Made by a program: the position numbers and the translations under genes. From Pseudooceanicola aestuarii (GTDB lineage Bacteria > Pseudomonadota > Alphaproteobacteria > Rhodobacterales > Rhodobacteraceae): a stretch of 64,000 nt of DNA. Below the pieces are notes generated by a model. It saw only the letters and a program-made list of their open reading frames with translations. It was not told the DNA's origin and did no database searches. The stretch covers positions 2,520,001-2,584,000 of the forward strand of contig NZ_JAAFZC010000001.1 in the NCBI RefSeq assembly GCF_010614805.1, written 5' to 3'. Below are positions 15,800 through 25,541 of this stretch, piece by piece. Position 1 is the first letter of the stretch. Each line of letters opens with the position of its first letter.

Positions 15800-17020
15800 T
15801 CAGGCGTAGTCCTGAAGATCGGCGGCGACGGCTTTCAGCATGTCGGACATCAGGTCGGGATCGGCGGAATGCACGCGGTTCCAGGTCGGGATGAAGGGAG
15901 TTTCCGACGGGTTGTCGAGGAACATCCGCCCTGCCTCCACGATGTTTTCGGCGAAGAGTTCCACCGCCGTTTCCTCCTGGTGCCGATCCACCCAGAGACC
16001 GTTCATCCGGGCGTCATTGTAATAGCTGTCCAGCAGGTCGAGGGCCGAGCGGTAATAGGTCGCCTTCAGCGTGCGGAACACCTCCTCCGAAAAGACTGTT
16101 CCATCGGCGGCCAGCTTGCGGAACAGGGCCTTGCTGATGTCGATCGACATGCGCGACAGTCCCTTGGACTTGTCCTCGGGCGACAATACCTGGTGCTTGT
16201 GATCGTAGTGATCGGCGATTTCCACCTGGCAGACCGATTTCGGCGCCAGGTTGCGCCAGGCTTCGGACAGGACACCGATTTCCAGGCCCCAGTCCGAAGG
16301 GATGCGCAGATCCGGCAGGATACCGGTGCGCATCGCCATCTCGCCGGACAGCGGATAGCGGAAGGCGCGCAGGTAATCCAGGTAATCGCGGTCGCCGATG
16401 GTGCGTTTCAGCGCGATCAGGATCGGCGACACCAGCATCCGGCTGACCCGGCCGTTGATCTTGTTGTCGCCGATGCGCGCGTAATAGCCCTTGGCCACCT
16501 GGTAGGGGAAATTTGGATTGGCCACCGGGTAGACCAGGCGGGCCAGCAGGTCCTTTTCATAGGTGACGATATCGCAATCGTGGATCGCCACCACCGAACT
16601 GTCGGCGCAGGCGATCAGAAAGCCCAGGCACCCCCAGACGTTCTTGCCCTTTCCTGGTTCGTTGGGCGCCAGGCCCAGCTTGTCCAGCCGGTCGAAGATG
16701 GTCTTCATCCGGGGGCTGTCGTTCCAGATAACCACGTGGCTTTGCGGCAGGGCAGAGAAGAATTCCCGTGCATGGCGGTATTGCGCCTCGTCAGCGCGGT
16801 CCAGCCCGATGACGATCCGGTGCAGGTAGGGCACCTGGGCCAGTTCGCGCACGATGTTGGGCAGGGCGTCGCCTTCCAGCTCGGAATAGAGGGAGGGCAG
16901 CACCAGGGAGATCTTGCGCGTGGTGGCGAAATTGGTCAGCTCCCGCGTCAGCGCCTCGGTCGAGGTGGTGCGCAGGTTGTGAAGAGTGGCAATATTGCCG
17001 TTCTGGTGAAAATCGGCCAC
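15800..17020 (-). CDS. gpgS: Glucosyl-3-phosphoglycerate synthase (GT81)
   Basis: A 406-residue cytosolic glycosyltransferase that joins NDP-glucose and 3-phosphoglycerate to glucosyl-3-phosphoglycerate, the first step to the compatible solute glucosylglycerate. The GT-A fold is recognisable, with the metal-binding DCD motif at residues 148-150 (VAIHDCDIVTYEKDLLARLVYP), the GKGKNVWGCLGFLIA segment before it and the late DHYDHKHQVLSPED block. GT81 is distinct from mannosyl-phosphoglycerate synthases (GT55). The first codon is GTG at 17020, chosen because AAGGAGA lies 8 bases upstream. It follows gpgP by 51 bases and is probably in its operon. Confidence 0.87.
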   Translation of the reverse strand: MADFHQNGNIATLHNLRTTSTEALTRELTNFATTRKISLVLPSLYSELEGDALPNIVRELAQVPYLHRIVIGLDRADEAQYRHAREFFSALPQSHVVIWNDSPRMKTIFDRLDKLGLAPNEPGKGKNVWGCLGFLIACADSSVVAIHDCDIVTYEKDLLARLVYPVANPNFPYQVAKGYYARIGDNKINGRVSRMLVSPILIALKRTIGDRDYLDYLRAFRYPLSGEMAMRTGILPDLRIPSDWGLEIGVLSEAWRNLAPKSVCQVEIADHYDHKHQVLSPEDKSKGLSRMSIDISKALFRKLAADGTVFSEEVFRTLKATYYRSALDLLDSYYNDARMNGLWVDRHQEETAVELFAENIVEAGRMFLDNPSETPFIPTWNRVHSADPDLMSDMLKAVAADLQDYA

Positions 17021-17071
17021 CTGGCTGTCTCCTTGTTCGGTGCGGTCTCGGGCGGGCAGGGCCGCAGGGAA

Positions 17072-17854
17072 TCAATGCGGAGTCAGGCGCGAGATCAGCG
17101 ACATCATCATTTCGTTCCAGCCCGCCGGGCCGGGTTTGGTGCTGCGCAGGATCTGGCCGCTGGCCTCGCCCTTCAGCTTGGGCAGGGGGGCGCCGTGGTC
17201 GTTGCGGATCACCACCCCGACAGAGGCATTTTCAAGCATTTCTATATCGTTGGGCGCGTCGCCCAGGGCGATCCGGTGCGGGTTGCCGAACAGGGCGGCG
17301 GCCTCGTCCATGCGGTCGGCCTTTGTTCCGCCAAAGGTCAGGGTCAGGTAGCGCCCGCCACGCCGGGCGGTGACGCCGAATTCGGCCAGTTCTGCGATGA
17401 ATTCACGTTTTTCCACCGCCGTGCCGTACCAAAGCCCCGGTTCCGAGAACGCCCGCTTGCAGGCCAGTTCGGCTTTTTGCGGCGACAGGCCGGAATCCAG
17501 CGCCACGGCACCCGCGCCCAGATCTCCGAAGCCGCGGAATTTCTCCCTCAGGGGGGCGCTGACCTGATCAAGACAGGCGCGCAGCCGGTCGTAGACATCG
17601 CCCTTATCCTCCGCCGGGCTGTTGGGCGGCAGCAATCCGGCGCCGTTCTCGACGATGGCGGGCGAAGCGGTCAGGCGCAATTCGGCCCGCAACGGCGCGA
17701 TTTCCGCTGCCGTCTTCGAGGAGGCCAGAACCACCGGCACCCCGTAGGCGCGCAGCCGGGACAGGGCGGGCAGGGCGGGGGCGTAATCGTAGCTTTGATG
17801 ATCCAGCAACGTGCCGTCCAGATCGGTGAAAACAATGAAGGGAGGAGTTTTCAT
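17072..17854 (-). CDS. gpgP: HAD-family glucosyl/mannosyl-3-phosphoglycerate phosphatase
   Basis: A 260-residue cytosolic phosphatase of the HAD-IIB (MpgP-like) group. Motif I is FTDLDGTLLDH (Asp11 nucleophile, Asp13). Motif II is VVLASSKTAAEI. The C-terminal motif IV is IALGDAPNDIEMLENA. Family members are usually annotated as mannosyl-3-phosphoglycerate phosphatase. Because the next gene in the operon is a GT81 synthase, dephosphorylation of glucosyl-3-phosphoglycerate to glucosylglycerate is the likely reaction, although these phosphatases often accept both. The start at 17854 has GGGAGG-like AAGGGAGGAG in the coding sense region downstream, and a weak upstream site. A tRNA-Val gene on the other strand begins 49 bases upstream. 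Confidence 0.88.
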   Translation of the reverse strand: MKTPPFIVFTDLDGTLLDHQSYDYAPALPALSRLRAYGVPVVLASSKTAAEIAPLRAELRLTASPAIVENGAGLLPPNSPAEDKGDVYDRLRACLDQVSAPLREKFRGFGDLGAGAVALDSGLSPQKAELACKRAFSEPGLWYGTAVEKREFIAELAEFGVTARRGGRYLTLTFGGTKADRMDEAAALFGNPHRIALGDAPNDIEMLENASVGVVIRNDHGAPLPKLKGEASGQILRSTKPGPAGWNEMMMSLISRLTPH

Positions 17855-17902
17855 GTCAGCCCTTGCGCCCTGTGGTGGCCATGCGGTAAAGGGGCCTTCG
17901 GC

Positions 17903-17978
<76 letters not shown>

Positions 17979-18212
17979 TGATTGCAGCCCCAGTCCGTCG
18001 TTTTAGCCGAAGCCGTTGACGGGGCAAGGATATTTGCACGATTTTCCGTGTTCGCCCCCCATCAGACACGCAAAGGGTCGCGGGATCAACTGTCATGATG
18101 TCGCCGGTTCGTGCTTTACGTTGCGGCGCCTGCGGGACAGCACGAAAAGTGGTGGATTTTCCCGCTTGACGCCGTCGCGGGGGGGCCATAGAAGGCCCCT
18201 CACGGCAGCTGC

Positions 18213-18289
18213 GCGGTTGTAGCTCAGATGGTTAGAGTACCGGCCTGTCACGCCGGGGGTCGCGGGTTCGAGCCCCGTCAACCGCGCCA
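18213..18289 (+). tRNA. tRNA-Asp (anticodon GUC), copy 1
   Basis: A 77-base cloverleaf with encoded CCA. Acceptor GCGGTTG/CAACCGC, discriminator G, anticodon arm CCGGC-CTGTCAC-GCCGG with GTC, T arm CGCGGGTTCGAGCCCCG. It is identical to the copy at 18654. A terminator hairpin follows at 18304. Confidence 0.97.
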
Positions 18290-18653
18290 CTGCCGTCAAA
18301 CGAAAGCGCCTCCTTCGGGGGGCGCTTTTGTCGTTTCCGGGCCGGGGGTTGCGGGCCGGGGGTTGCGGATCAGTGGGGCACCGGTCGGTCGGTTTGCAGG
18401 GGGGGCGGTCTAAAGGCCGGCAGGCTTACAGGGCGGAAAGCGGCTGCGACGGCTTTGGGGGGATGTTGCGGGGTGGCTTTCGCGTGGCCTTCTGTCCGAC
18501 AGGGCGCCACCGACGACGCGGGTGGCGCAACGCTTGGCGCGGGCAGGGCGCCCCGGCTGCGGCGCAAGCCGTGGCGCGGGGCACAAAGCACGGCGCGCGG
18601 AGGTATTTTCGTATTGACGCCCGCGTCGCGCTATTCTATCCCGCCCCCCACGC
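18290..18653. other. Spacer between the two tRNA-Asp genes
   Basis: A 364-base GC-rich spacer. Apart from the terminator at 18304-18329 I see no gene. Short open frames here lack family resemblance and start signals. The sequence just before the second tRNA, around 18602-18640 (TATTTTCGTATTGACGC... CTATTCTATC), is less GC-rich and contains a TTGACG-N17-TATTCT-like pair, a plausible promoter for copy 2. Confidence 0.5.
18304..18329 (+). terminator. Terminator after tRNA-Asp copy 1
   Basis: AAGCGCC-TCCTTCGGG-GGGCGCTTTT forms a 7-base stem (AGCGCCT/C-type pairing with GGGCGCT) with a TTTT tail. It lies 15 bases after the tRNA 3' end. Confidence 0.8.
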
Positions 18654-18730
18654 GCGGTTGTAGCTCAGATGGTTAGAGTACCGGCCTGTCACGCCGGGGG
18701 TCGCGGGTTCGAGCCCCGTCAACCGCGCCA
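18654..18730 (+). tRNA. tRNA-Asp (anticodon GUC), copy 2
   Basis: Identical over all 77 bases to copy 1 at 18213-18289, including the encoded CCA. The identity extends a few bases on both sides (CGC before, CAC after). Confidence 0.97.
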
Positions 18731-18961
18731 CTTCCCCCCCCTTGTTTCGATCCTGTTGTTTCAAGCCTGTCACGAACTCGGCTCGACCTTTCGAAAATTT
18801 GATTTGCGCCTGAACCGGGCTGCCTGTGGCGCGCAGGGCGCATCATGGCCGGGCCGGTGGCGTGGCGGCGTTTGGCCGTCTGCCGCGCGCGCCACATCCG
18901 GCGATGAAAGCGGGGGCGCCGTGGCGCCCCCCTCCCCGCACGCGGGGGCAGAGAGCGGACA

Positions 18962-20353
18962 TCAGCCCTTGGCGGACAATGCCTCCAGCACGCGGACCCA
19001 GGACCGGATGCCGCGGTGAAAGCTGTCGAGGTCATATTTCTCGTTCGGGGAATGGATCTGATCGTCATCCTTGCCAAAGCCGATCAGCATCGCGTCCATC
19101 GCCAGGATCGACTTGAAATATCCCGCGATCGGGATGGACCCGCCGCAGCCGACATAAGCGGCCTCCTGCGGCCATTCCAGGGACAGCGCCTGGCGGGCGG
19201 CCTCGAACATCGGGTCATCGGTGGACATCTGGCCAGCCGGGCTGGCGCCGTGGCCATGGAACGTGACCTCGCAATCGGCGGGCAGGCTGGATTGCACGTA
19301 AGCGCGGAAATTTTCACGGATCCGGTGCGGATCCTGCTGACCCACCAACCGAAAGGAGATCTTGGCGCTGGCCTTGGCCGGCAGCACCGTCTTGAAGCCC
19401 TCGCCGGTGTAGCCGCCGGTGATGCCGTTGATCTCGCAGGTGGGGCGGGACCAGATCATTTCCAGCCCGGTGCGATCGGCTTCGCCCGCCGGATCGGACA
19501 GCCCGACCTCGCCCAGGAAACCGGTGGCATCGAAATCCAGCCCGTCCCATTGGTCGCGAATGTCCTGCGGCAACTCGGGGACGCCATCGTAAAAGCCCGG
19601 CACGGTGACGCGGCCCTGATCGTCATGCAGCCCCGCGATCATCCGCGAGAGCACCCGGATCGGGTTCATCGCGATGCCGCCATACATGCCCGAATGCAGA
19701 TCCTTCGAGGAGGCGGTGATGGTCACTTCCTCTCCCAGCAGGCCGCGCAGCATGGTGACGATGGCCGGCGTCTCGGTGCCGAACAATCCGGTGTCGCAGA
19801 TCAGGGCGATGTCGGATTTCAGCTCTTCGGCGTTGTCCTCCATGAACGGGATCAGGGAGGGGGAGCCTGATTCTTCCTCGCCTTCGAAGAAGAAGGTGAT
19901 CTTGCAGGGCAGGGTGCCGCGCTCCGCCTTCCAGGCGCGGCAGGCCTCCACGAAGGTCATCAACTGACCCTTGTCATCCGAGGCACCGCGCCCGCGGATC
20001 ACCTTGCCGCGCGGTGTGTCCTCCACCTGCGGATCGAACGGGTCGCGGTCCCACAGGTCCAGCGGATCGACGGGCTGCACGTCATAATGGCCGTAGAACA
20101 GCACATGCACGTCTGGATTGTCGACGCCCTCGGTGATGTGGCCGACGACCATGGGGTGGCCGGGGGTGGGACGTTTCGACGCCTCCGCACCCAGGGAGGC
20201 CAGATCGGCCACCAGCCAGTCGGCGGCGTGCTGGCAGGCCTCGGCATGGGCCGGATCGGTTGAGATGGAGGGTATGCGCAACAGCTCCATCAGGCGTTCG
20301 GTGGCGGCGCCCAGCTGGGAATCGACATGGGTCAGGACGGCGTCGGTGGACAT
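18962..20353 (-). CDS. M20/M25/M40 family dipeptidase
   Basis: A 463-residue cytosolic zinc metallopeptidase. The co-catalytic metal motifs are visible: [19 protein letters not shown] (His and Asp ligands), [29 protein letters not shown] (catalytic Glu-Glu) and, near the C terminus, [10 protein letters not shown]. Family members release amino acids from dipeptides or degrade N-acyl amino acids. The substrate is not predictable. I chose ATG 20353 ([12 protein letters not shown]) since the 63-codon upstream extension is Pro/Arg-rich and unlike protein. It is divergent from hemA across a 322-base intergenic region. Confidence 0.92.
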   Translation of the reverse strand: MSTDAVLTHVDSQLGAATERLMELLRIPSISTDPAHAEACQHAADWLVADLASLGAEASKRPTPGHPMVVGHITEGVDNPDVHVLFYGHYDVQPVDPLDLWDRDPFDPQVEDTPRGKVIRGRGASDDKGQLMTFVEACRAWKAERGTLPCKITFFFEGEEESGSPSLIPFMEDNAEELKSDIALICDTGLFGTETPAIVTMLRGLLGEEVTITASSKDLHSGMYGGIAMNPIRVLSRMIAGLHDDQGRVTVPGFYDGVPELPQDIRDQWDGLDFDATGFLGEVGLSDPAGEADRTGLEMIWSRPTCEINGITGGYTGEGFKTVLPAKASAKISFRLVGQQDPHRIRENFRAYVQSSLPADCEVTFHGHGASPAGQMSTDDPMFEAARQALSLEWPQEAAYVGCGGSIPIAGYFKSILAMDAMLIGFGKDDDQIHSPNEKYDLDSFHRGIRSWVRVLEALSAKG

Positions 20354-20675
20354 GGTGACTGCTCCTCGGGGTGGGGAAACGTGGCTTCGCCAAAGCCTAG
20401 CAGGCGCGTGGCAAAGGTCCAGAGCGGCACAGGCCTGCCCCTGCGGCGGCCCCGGGACGGGCAGTGGTCCGGCGCCGAAACGCGCCGCCGTGCCGCGTTT
20501 CGGAAAATCCGGAACTGGCGATACATGTTTGACCTGGATCAAGGGCAGGGGGGCGGCAATTTGTAACCTCCGCTTCGGGAGCCGCCGGACTTATAACGGT
20601 TCCAATTTCCATGACGGGGTGCTAGCACATCCCGGTCCCGCCGCGCCGGGGCCGAAGACAAGAAAGGGACCGCCC
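20354..20675. other. Divergent intergenic region between dipeptidase gene and hemA
   Basis: A 322-base region with no gene. It contains an FNR-type box at 20529-20542 and presumably both promoters. Open frames crossing it on the minus strand are upstream extensions of the dipeptidase frame. Confidence 0.6.
20529..20542. promoter_or_regulatory. FNR/FnrL-type binding site upstream of hemA
   Basis: TTGACCTGGATCAA is a near-perfect FnrL dyad (TTGAC-N4-ATCAA). It lies 133 bases before the hemA start codon. In Rhodobacter sphaeroides hemA transcription responds to FnrL, so oxygen-dependent control is the natural inference. Confidence 0.75.
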
Positions 20676-21902
20676 GTGACCTATTACGAGGCCAGACTGG
20701 ACGACGCGATCGGCAAGTTGCATGACGAAGGGCGCTATCGCACCTTCATCGATATCGTTCGCCACAAGGGCAAGTTCCCGCACGCCACCTGGAAGCGCCC
20801 GGATGGCAGCGAACGGCCCGTGACGGTCTGGTGCGGCAACGACTACCTGGGCATGGGGCAGCACCCTGTCGTGCTGGAGGCGATGCACGAGGCAATCGAC
20901 ACCACCGGCGCCGGGTCGGGCGGCACGCGCAACATCTCGGGCACCACGCTCTATCACAAGCAGCTGGAAGCGGAGCTGGCGGATTTGCATGGCAAGGAAC
21001 AGGCGCTGCTGTTCACCTCGGCCTACATCGCCAATGACGCGACGCTGTCCACCCTGCCCAAGCTGTTTCCCGGTCTGATCATCTATTCGGACGAGCTGAA
21101 CCACGCCTCCATGATCGAGGGGGTGCGCCGCAATGGCGGGGCCAAGCGGATCTTCCGTCACAATGATCTGGCCCATCTGCGCGAATTGCTGGAAGCGGAC
21201 GATTCCAGGGCGCCCAAGATCATCGCATTTGAATCCGTCTATTCGATGGATGGCGATTTCGGCCCGATCGAGGAGATCTGCGATCTGGCGGATGAATTCG
21301 GCGCGCTGACCTATATCGACGAGGTGCACGCCGTGGGCATGTACGGCCCGCGCGGCGGCGGCGTGACCGAACGCGACCGTCTGGCGCATCGGATCGATAT
21401 CATCAACGGCACGCTGGCCAAGGCCTATGGCGTGATGGGCGGCTATATCGCGGCCTCCGCCAAGATGTGTGACGCCATCCGCTCCTACGCGCCGGGCTTC
21501 ATTTTCACCACGTCGCTGCCGCCGGCGGTGGCGGCGGGGGCCGCGGCCTCGGTCGCACATCTGAAGCGGGACCAGGCGCTGCGCGACCTGCACCAGCAAC
21601 AGGCCGGCATCCTGAAGCTGCGGCTGAAGGGGATGGGCCTGCCGATCATCGACCACGGCTCGCATATCGTGCCGGTGATCGTGGGCAACCCGGTGCACAC
21701 CAAGCTGCTGTCGGACATGCTGCTGGAGGATCACGGGATCTACGTGCAGCCGATCAACTTCCCCACCGTGCCGCGCGGCACCGAACGGCTGCGTTTCACC
21801 CCGTCGCCGGTGCATGGGCCGGATGAAATGGACCGGCTGGTACGGGCCATGGATGCGCTGTGGTCGCATTGCGCGCTGAACCGGGCAGAGCTGGCCGGCT
21901 AG
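20676..21902 (+). CDS. hemA: 5-aminolevulinate synthase
   Basis: A 408-residue PLP enzyme that condenses glycine and succinyl-CoA to 5-aminolevulinate, the first step of tetrapyrrole synthesis in alphaproteobacteria (C4 pathway). Marker sequences are [34 protein letters not shown] and [12 protein letters not shown] with PLP-contacting Asp215. The Schiff-base Lys249 is in [12 protein letters not shown]. Start GTG 20676 gives the N terminus expected for Rhodobacter HemA, with AGAAAGGG 6 bases upstream. No ATG is available at the right place. An FnrL-type box lies upstream. It is cytosolic, and no other heme gene is adjacent. Confidence 0.96.
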   Translation: MTYYEARLDDAIGKLHDEGRYRTFIDIVRHKGKFPHATWKRPDGSERPVTVWCGNDYLGMGQHPVVLEAMHEAIDTTGAGSGGTRNISGTTLYHKQLEAELADLHGKEQALLFTSAYIANDATLSTLPKLFPGLIIYSDELNHASMIEGVRRNGGAKRIFRHNDLAHLRELLEADDSRAPKIIAFESVYSMDGDFGPIEEICDLADEFGALTYIDEVHAVGMYGPRGGGVTERDRLAHRIDIINGTLAKAYGVMGGYIAASAKMCDAIRSYAPGFIFTTSLPPAVAAGAAASVAHLKRDQALRDLHQQQAGILKLRLKGMGLPIIDHGSHIVPVIVGNPVHTKLLSDMLLEDHGIYVQPINFPTVPRGTERLRFTPSPVHGPDEMDRLVRAMDALWSHCALNRAELAG

Positions 21903-22166
21903 CGTACAGCGAATTGCATACCGCGTCATTGGGGTTTCGGCGATGTCCTGTGCAACCATCGCGGGCTTCGCTGGTAACCAATGCTCCATAAATGGGTGGT
22001 ATCGTCTCGGGAAATGACCAGTTTCCGGCGATCAATCGCCCGTGGCTTCCTTTTTGTGTAAATCGCCTTGAAACGTGATAGGCTATTGTAAAGAAAAGGG
22101 CATGGCTCGAATCGACGGGGTTCCGGTGGTAACGGGTCATCATTCGCAAATGGGGCAGCGATTGAG

Positions 22167-23441
22167 ATGATTGGGCGCAAGGCGAAGCCTGTTTATACGC
22201 AGGCCGAGGACTCGCCGAAAGGGTTCGACGATTTCGAACTCCGGCTAGGGGACCTCATGCGCGGGGAACGCGCGACAATGGGCAAATCGTTGCTGGACGT
22301 CCAGCGCGAGTTGCGCATCAAGGCACCGTATATCGCAGCGATTGAAAATGCCGATCCGGAGGCATTCGACACGCCCGGTTTCATCGCCGGATACGTGCGG
22401 TCCTATGCGCGCTACCTGAACCTTGATCCCGACCACACCTTTGCCCTGTTCTGCAAGGAAAGCGGCTTTACCACCGCGCATGGCATGTCCGCCGAGGCGT
22501 CCTCCCGCAAGGTCGAGGTCGCGTTGGAAAAGCCCAAGGCGGTCAAGGACAAGGATCCCTTTACCTCGCCCAACACGCCGTTCATCCCGGCGGGCGATTC
22601 CGTTCTTTCGGGGATCGAACCGAAGGCCATCGGCTCCGGTCTGGTGCTGCTGGCGCTGATCGGGGCCATCGGTTACGGCGGCTGGGCGGTTCTGAACGAA
22701 ATTCAACGGGTGCAGGTCGCCCCGGTGGAGAACACGCCCGACGTGTTGGCCGATCTCGATCCGCTGGACGGGGTGACCCGCAGCGTCGAGGACCCGGTCC
22801 CGCAGGTCGCCAGCGCCGGGGTCTTTACCCCGCCTGCCGATGCGCTGGACCGTCTCTATCGCCCGCAGGCGCTGGATGTTCCGGTGCTGGTGTCGCGCGA
22901 TGCGCCGATCTCCACCCTTGACCCGGCGGAGATGGGGACGTTTACCGCCCATGCCGACACGCTGCGCCCCGCCGCGCCGCGTCTGGACATTGCCACCCCC
23001 GCTGTCGGTTCCGCCGAGGACCGGGCCGTCGCGCTGGCGCTGGCGGGGCTCGACACCGGCGATCAGCCGCAGGTGCCGCAGGTTCTTGCAGATCCCAAGC
23101 CGGGGGTGTCCATCGTCGCCGTGCGCCCCGCCTGGGTGCGGGTGCGGGGCGCCAATGGCACCGTCATCTTCGAGAAGATCCTGGACGCGGGGGAGGCCTA
23201 TGACCTGCCCATGACCGAAGAACCGCCCGTGCTGCGCGCGGGCATGTCCGGGTCGCTCTATTTCAAGGTGGAGGGCCAGCTCTACGGCCCCGCCGGTGCC
23301 GGATCCTCCACCATTCGCGATGTCGCTTTGTCCGTCGGCGCGGTCAAGGGCGCCTATACCGTCGCAGATGTCACCGCCGATCCCGTCGCCGAACGGGTGT
23401 TCGCGGAGCTGGGCGATATCTCAGACCTCCCGCAGGAGTGA
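22167..23441 (+). CDS. RodZ-like helix-turn-helix membrane protein
   Basis: A 424-residue protein with the RodZ layout. The N-terminal HTH_25 domain (residues about 25-95) includes LGDLMRGERATMGKSLLDVQRELRIKAPYIAAIE and FIAGYVRSYARYLNLDPD. A single membrane segment lies near 150-172 (IGSGLVLLALIGAIGYGGWAVL), followed by a Pro/Ala-rich periplasmic linker. The C-terminal DUF4115 domain, around 310-395, contains ARPAWVRVRGANGTVIFEKILDAGE. RodZ links MreB to the elongasome in rod-shaped cells. It directly precedes ispG (90 bases), a pairing common in proteobacteria. The start ATG 22167 is the first in frame. RBS is weak (GCAGCGATTGAG). Confidence 0.85.
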   Translation: MIGRKAKPVYTQAEDSPKGFDDFELRLGDLMRGERATMGKSLLDVQRELRIKAPYIAAIENADPEAFDTPGFIAGYVRSYARYLNLDPDHTFALFCKESGFTTAHGMSAEASSRKVEVALEKPKAVKDKDPFTSPNTPFIPAGDSVLSGIEPKAIGSGLVLLALIGAIGYGGWAVLNEIQRVQVAPVENTPDVLADLDPLDGVTRSVEDPVPQVASAGVFTPPADALDRLYRPQALDVPVLVSRDAPISTLDPAEMGTFTAHADTLRPAAPRLDIATPAVGSAEDRAVALALAGLDTGDQPQVPQVLADPKPGVSIVAVRPAWVRVRGANGTVIFEKILDAGEAYDLPMTEEPPVLRAGMSGSLYFKVEGQLYGPAGAGSSTIRDVALSVGAVKGAYTVADVTADPVAERVFAELGDISDLPQE

Positions 23442-23531
23442 TCCGCCGCAGGGCGCCGTCGCCGCAATGCCGCATTGCATGATGGCGCCAAGGGGATTAC
23501 CTGTCGGCCAAGCGATGCCGGAGGACCGATC

Positions 23532-24662
23532 ATGTCCCTGAACCACGTCCGCCCCTGGCGTAACATCTACCGCCGCAAAAGCCGCCAGATCATGGTCGGC
23601 TCTGTTCCCGTGGGCGGGGACGCACCGATTTCGGTGCAGACGATGACCAATACCGACAGTTCCGACGTGGCGGCCACCGTCGCGCAGGTGCAGCGTGCGG
23701 CAGAGGCGGGCGCAGATATCGTCCGCGTCTCCACGCCTGATCAGGCTGCGACCCGCGCATTGCGCGAAATTGTCGCCGAAAGCCCGGTGCCGATCGTCGC
23801 GGACATCCATTTCCACTACAAACGCGCGATCGAGGCCGCCGAAGCCGGTGCCGCCTGCCTGCGGATCAATCCGGGCAATATCGGGGATGAAACCCGCGTG
23901 CGTGACGTCATCGCCGCTGCGCGTGACAACGGCTGTTCGATCCGCATCGGGGTCAACGCCGGGTCGTTGGAAAAGCATCTGTTGGAGAAATACGGCGAAC
24001 CTTGTCCCGACGCGATGGTCGAGTCGGGCATGGACCACATCCGCATCCTGCAAGACAACGATTTTCACGAGTTCAAGATTTCGGTGAAGGCCTCGGATGT
24101 CTTCATGGCCGCCGCCGCCTACCAGGCCCTGGCCGAGGCCACGGATGCGCCCATTCACCTGGGTATCACGGAGGCGGGCGGACTGACCGCCGGCACGATC
24201 AAAAGTGCGATCGGCCTGGGCAATCTGCTCTGGATGGGGATCGGCGACACGGTGCGCGTGTCGCTGTCCGCCGACCCGGTGGAGGAAGTGAAGGTCGGCT
24301 ACGAGATCCTGAAGTCTCTGGGCCTGCGCCATCGCGGCGTGAACATCATCTCCTGCCCCTCCTGTGCGCGGCAGGGGTTCGACGTGATCAAGACAGTGGA
24401 GATCCTGGAGCGGCGGCTGGAGCATATCAAGACGCCGATGTCGCTGTCCATCATCGGCTGCGTTGTCAACGGCCCCGGCGAAGCGCTGATGACGGATGTC
24501 GGCTTTACCGGCGGCGGTGCCGGGAACGGCATGGTCTACCTGGCCGGGAAGCAATCGCACCGGATGTCCAATGACCAGATGATCGACCATATCGTCGAAC
24601 AGGTCGAAGCCCGCGCCGCTGTCCTCGAAGAAGAAGAGGCCGCGCGCCCGGCGGCAGAATAG
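23532..24662 (+). CDS. ispG: 4-hydroxy-3-methylbut-2-enyl diphosphate synthase (flavodoxin)
   Basis: A 376-residue cytosolic [4Fe-4S] enzyme of the MEP isoprenoid pathway. It converts MEcPP to HMBPP. Three cluster ligands are visible, Cys275 and Cys278 in [13 protein letters not shown] and Cys310 in [12 protein letters not shown], with the downstream Glu of NGPGEA as fourth ligand. The TIM-barrel half starts [25 protein letters not shown] chose ATG 23532 ([10 protein letters not shown]) with AGGACCG upstream. A frame extension of 19 codons is not conserved-looking. It probably shares a transcript with the RodZ-like gene. Confidence 0.97.
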   Translation: MSLNHVRPWRNIYRRKSRQIMVGSVPVGGDAPISVQTMTNTDSSDVAATVAQVQRAAEAGADIVRVSTPDQAATRALREIVAESPVPIVADIHFHYKRAIEAAEAGAACLRINPGNIGDETRVRDVIAAARDNGCSIRIGVNAGSLEKHLLEKYGEPCPDAMVESGMDHIRILQDNDFHEFKISVKASDVFMAAAAYQALAEATDAPIHLGITEAGGLTAGTIKSAIGLGNLLWMGIGDTVRVSLSADPVEEVKVGYEILKSLGLRHRGVNIISCPSCARQGFDVIKTVEILERRLEHIKTPMSLSIIGCVVNGPGEALMTDVGFTGGGAGNGMVYLAGKQSHRMSNDQMIDHIVEQVEARAAVLEEEEAARPAAE

Positions 24663-24782
24663 CCGGAGCGATGGCGCCGCCCCCTGTATGGGTCGCGGCT
24701 GAACGGTGCCTTTGCCCAGGTGTGGGCACGCCAGCGCCAGGTCAAAGACCGGCCCGCCGGTTGACCCGCCTTCCGGGCCGGA

Positions 24783-25541
24783 TCACTCCGGCGCGGTTCC
24801 CAGATAGCGGGCCAGCACGATATCGGGCATCTCGCCTCGGAACATCATGTCGGGCAGGACATAGCTGGGCAATACGTCCAGGTTCAGCGTTGACATGATC
24901 AGTGTAAATTCTGCGATTTCAGCATGTTCTGCGGCGTTCCTCACGTTTTGCATGAGGGTCTCGGGCAGGCCGAGCCCGGCCATGACACGAGCCAGCACGA
25001 CCGCATCGCCGGCGCGGCCCTCGGGGATTGCGGCGCGAAAGGTCAGGGCGGTTTCGGTGCCGTGCTCTGCCGCGATCTCCAGCGACAGGCGGTCTGCCAG
25101 CGTATCACGAGCCGGGCGCAGATCGACGCGCAGGTCGGGCAGGCGCTCTGCCATGGCGCGCAGGGCGCGTTCGGCGCGCTGGCAGGCGGCGCAGCCCGCT
25201 GCGGTGAACAGCGTCACTCGCGCCTCTGGATCAGCGGCGCCAAAGCCCAGCGGCGCAGCTGCGAACAGTCGCTCGGACAGCACGGCGATGCGGGCGCGGT
25301 CCTCGCGGATCTCTGCCGCCAACGGGGCCTCTGCGGCCGCGATCCGCGCCGCCTCGGCCCGGTGCAGGGCATCGGTGATCAAGTCCGGTTCCGCCGCGAA
25401 CAGCGCGCGCAATTCGCGCCCCAGTTCGTCGCGTGGGGGCGTTTCCTCACCCTGGCTGTCCGCCGGGGCAATGGTCACGGTCAGCGCCAGCGCCCCCAGC
25501 GTCAGGAGAGAGGGCGCCAGCCCGGCCAGGGCGGTTCTCAT
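24783..25541 (-). CDS. Divergent DsbA/thioredoxin-like periplasmic protein with CAAC motif
   Basis: A 252-residue protein with a signal-like hydrophobic N terminus (residues 5-27, ending APADSQG). The thioredoxin-like part begins around residue 105: VTLFTAAGCAACQRAERAL has a CXXC pair (Cys117, Cys120) spaced as in thiol oxidoreductases but with Ala-Ala between. Near the C terminus LDVLPSYVLPDMMFRGEMPD corresponds to the NGTPTFILDDQMLRGYVPYD of the upstream gene, so the two are likely paralogues, this one strongly diverged. Its start overlaps the stop of the upstream DsbA gene by 4 bases. Function as a redox partner is inferred. Confidence 0.72.
   Translation of the reverse strand: MRTALAGLAPSLLTLGALALTVTIAPADSQGEETPPRDELGRELRALFAAEPDLITDALHRAEAARIAAAEAPLAAEIREDRARIAVLSERLFAAAPLGFGAADPEARVTLFTAAGCAACQRAERALRAMAERLPDLRVDLRPARDTLADRLSLEIAAEHGTETALTFRAAIPEGRAGDAVVLARVMAGLGLPETLMQNVRNAAEHAEIAEFTLIMSTLNLDVLPSYVLPDMMFRGEMPDIVLARYLGTAPE

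Noticed and set aside
18328..18663. Open frames of 70-110 codons between the tRNA-Asp genes
   Set aside because: They overlap a terminator and a tRNA, and they have no family resemblance or ribosome binding site.
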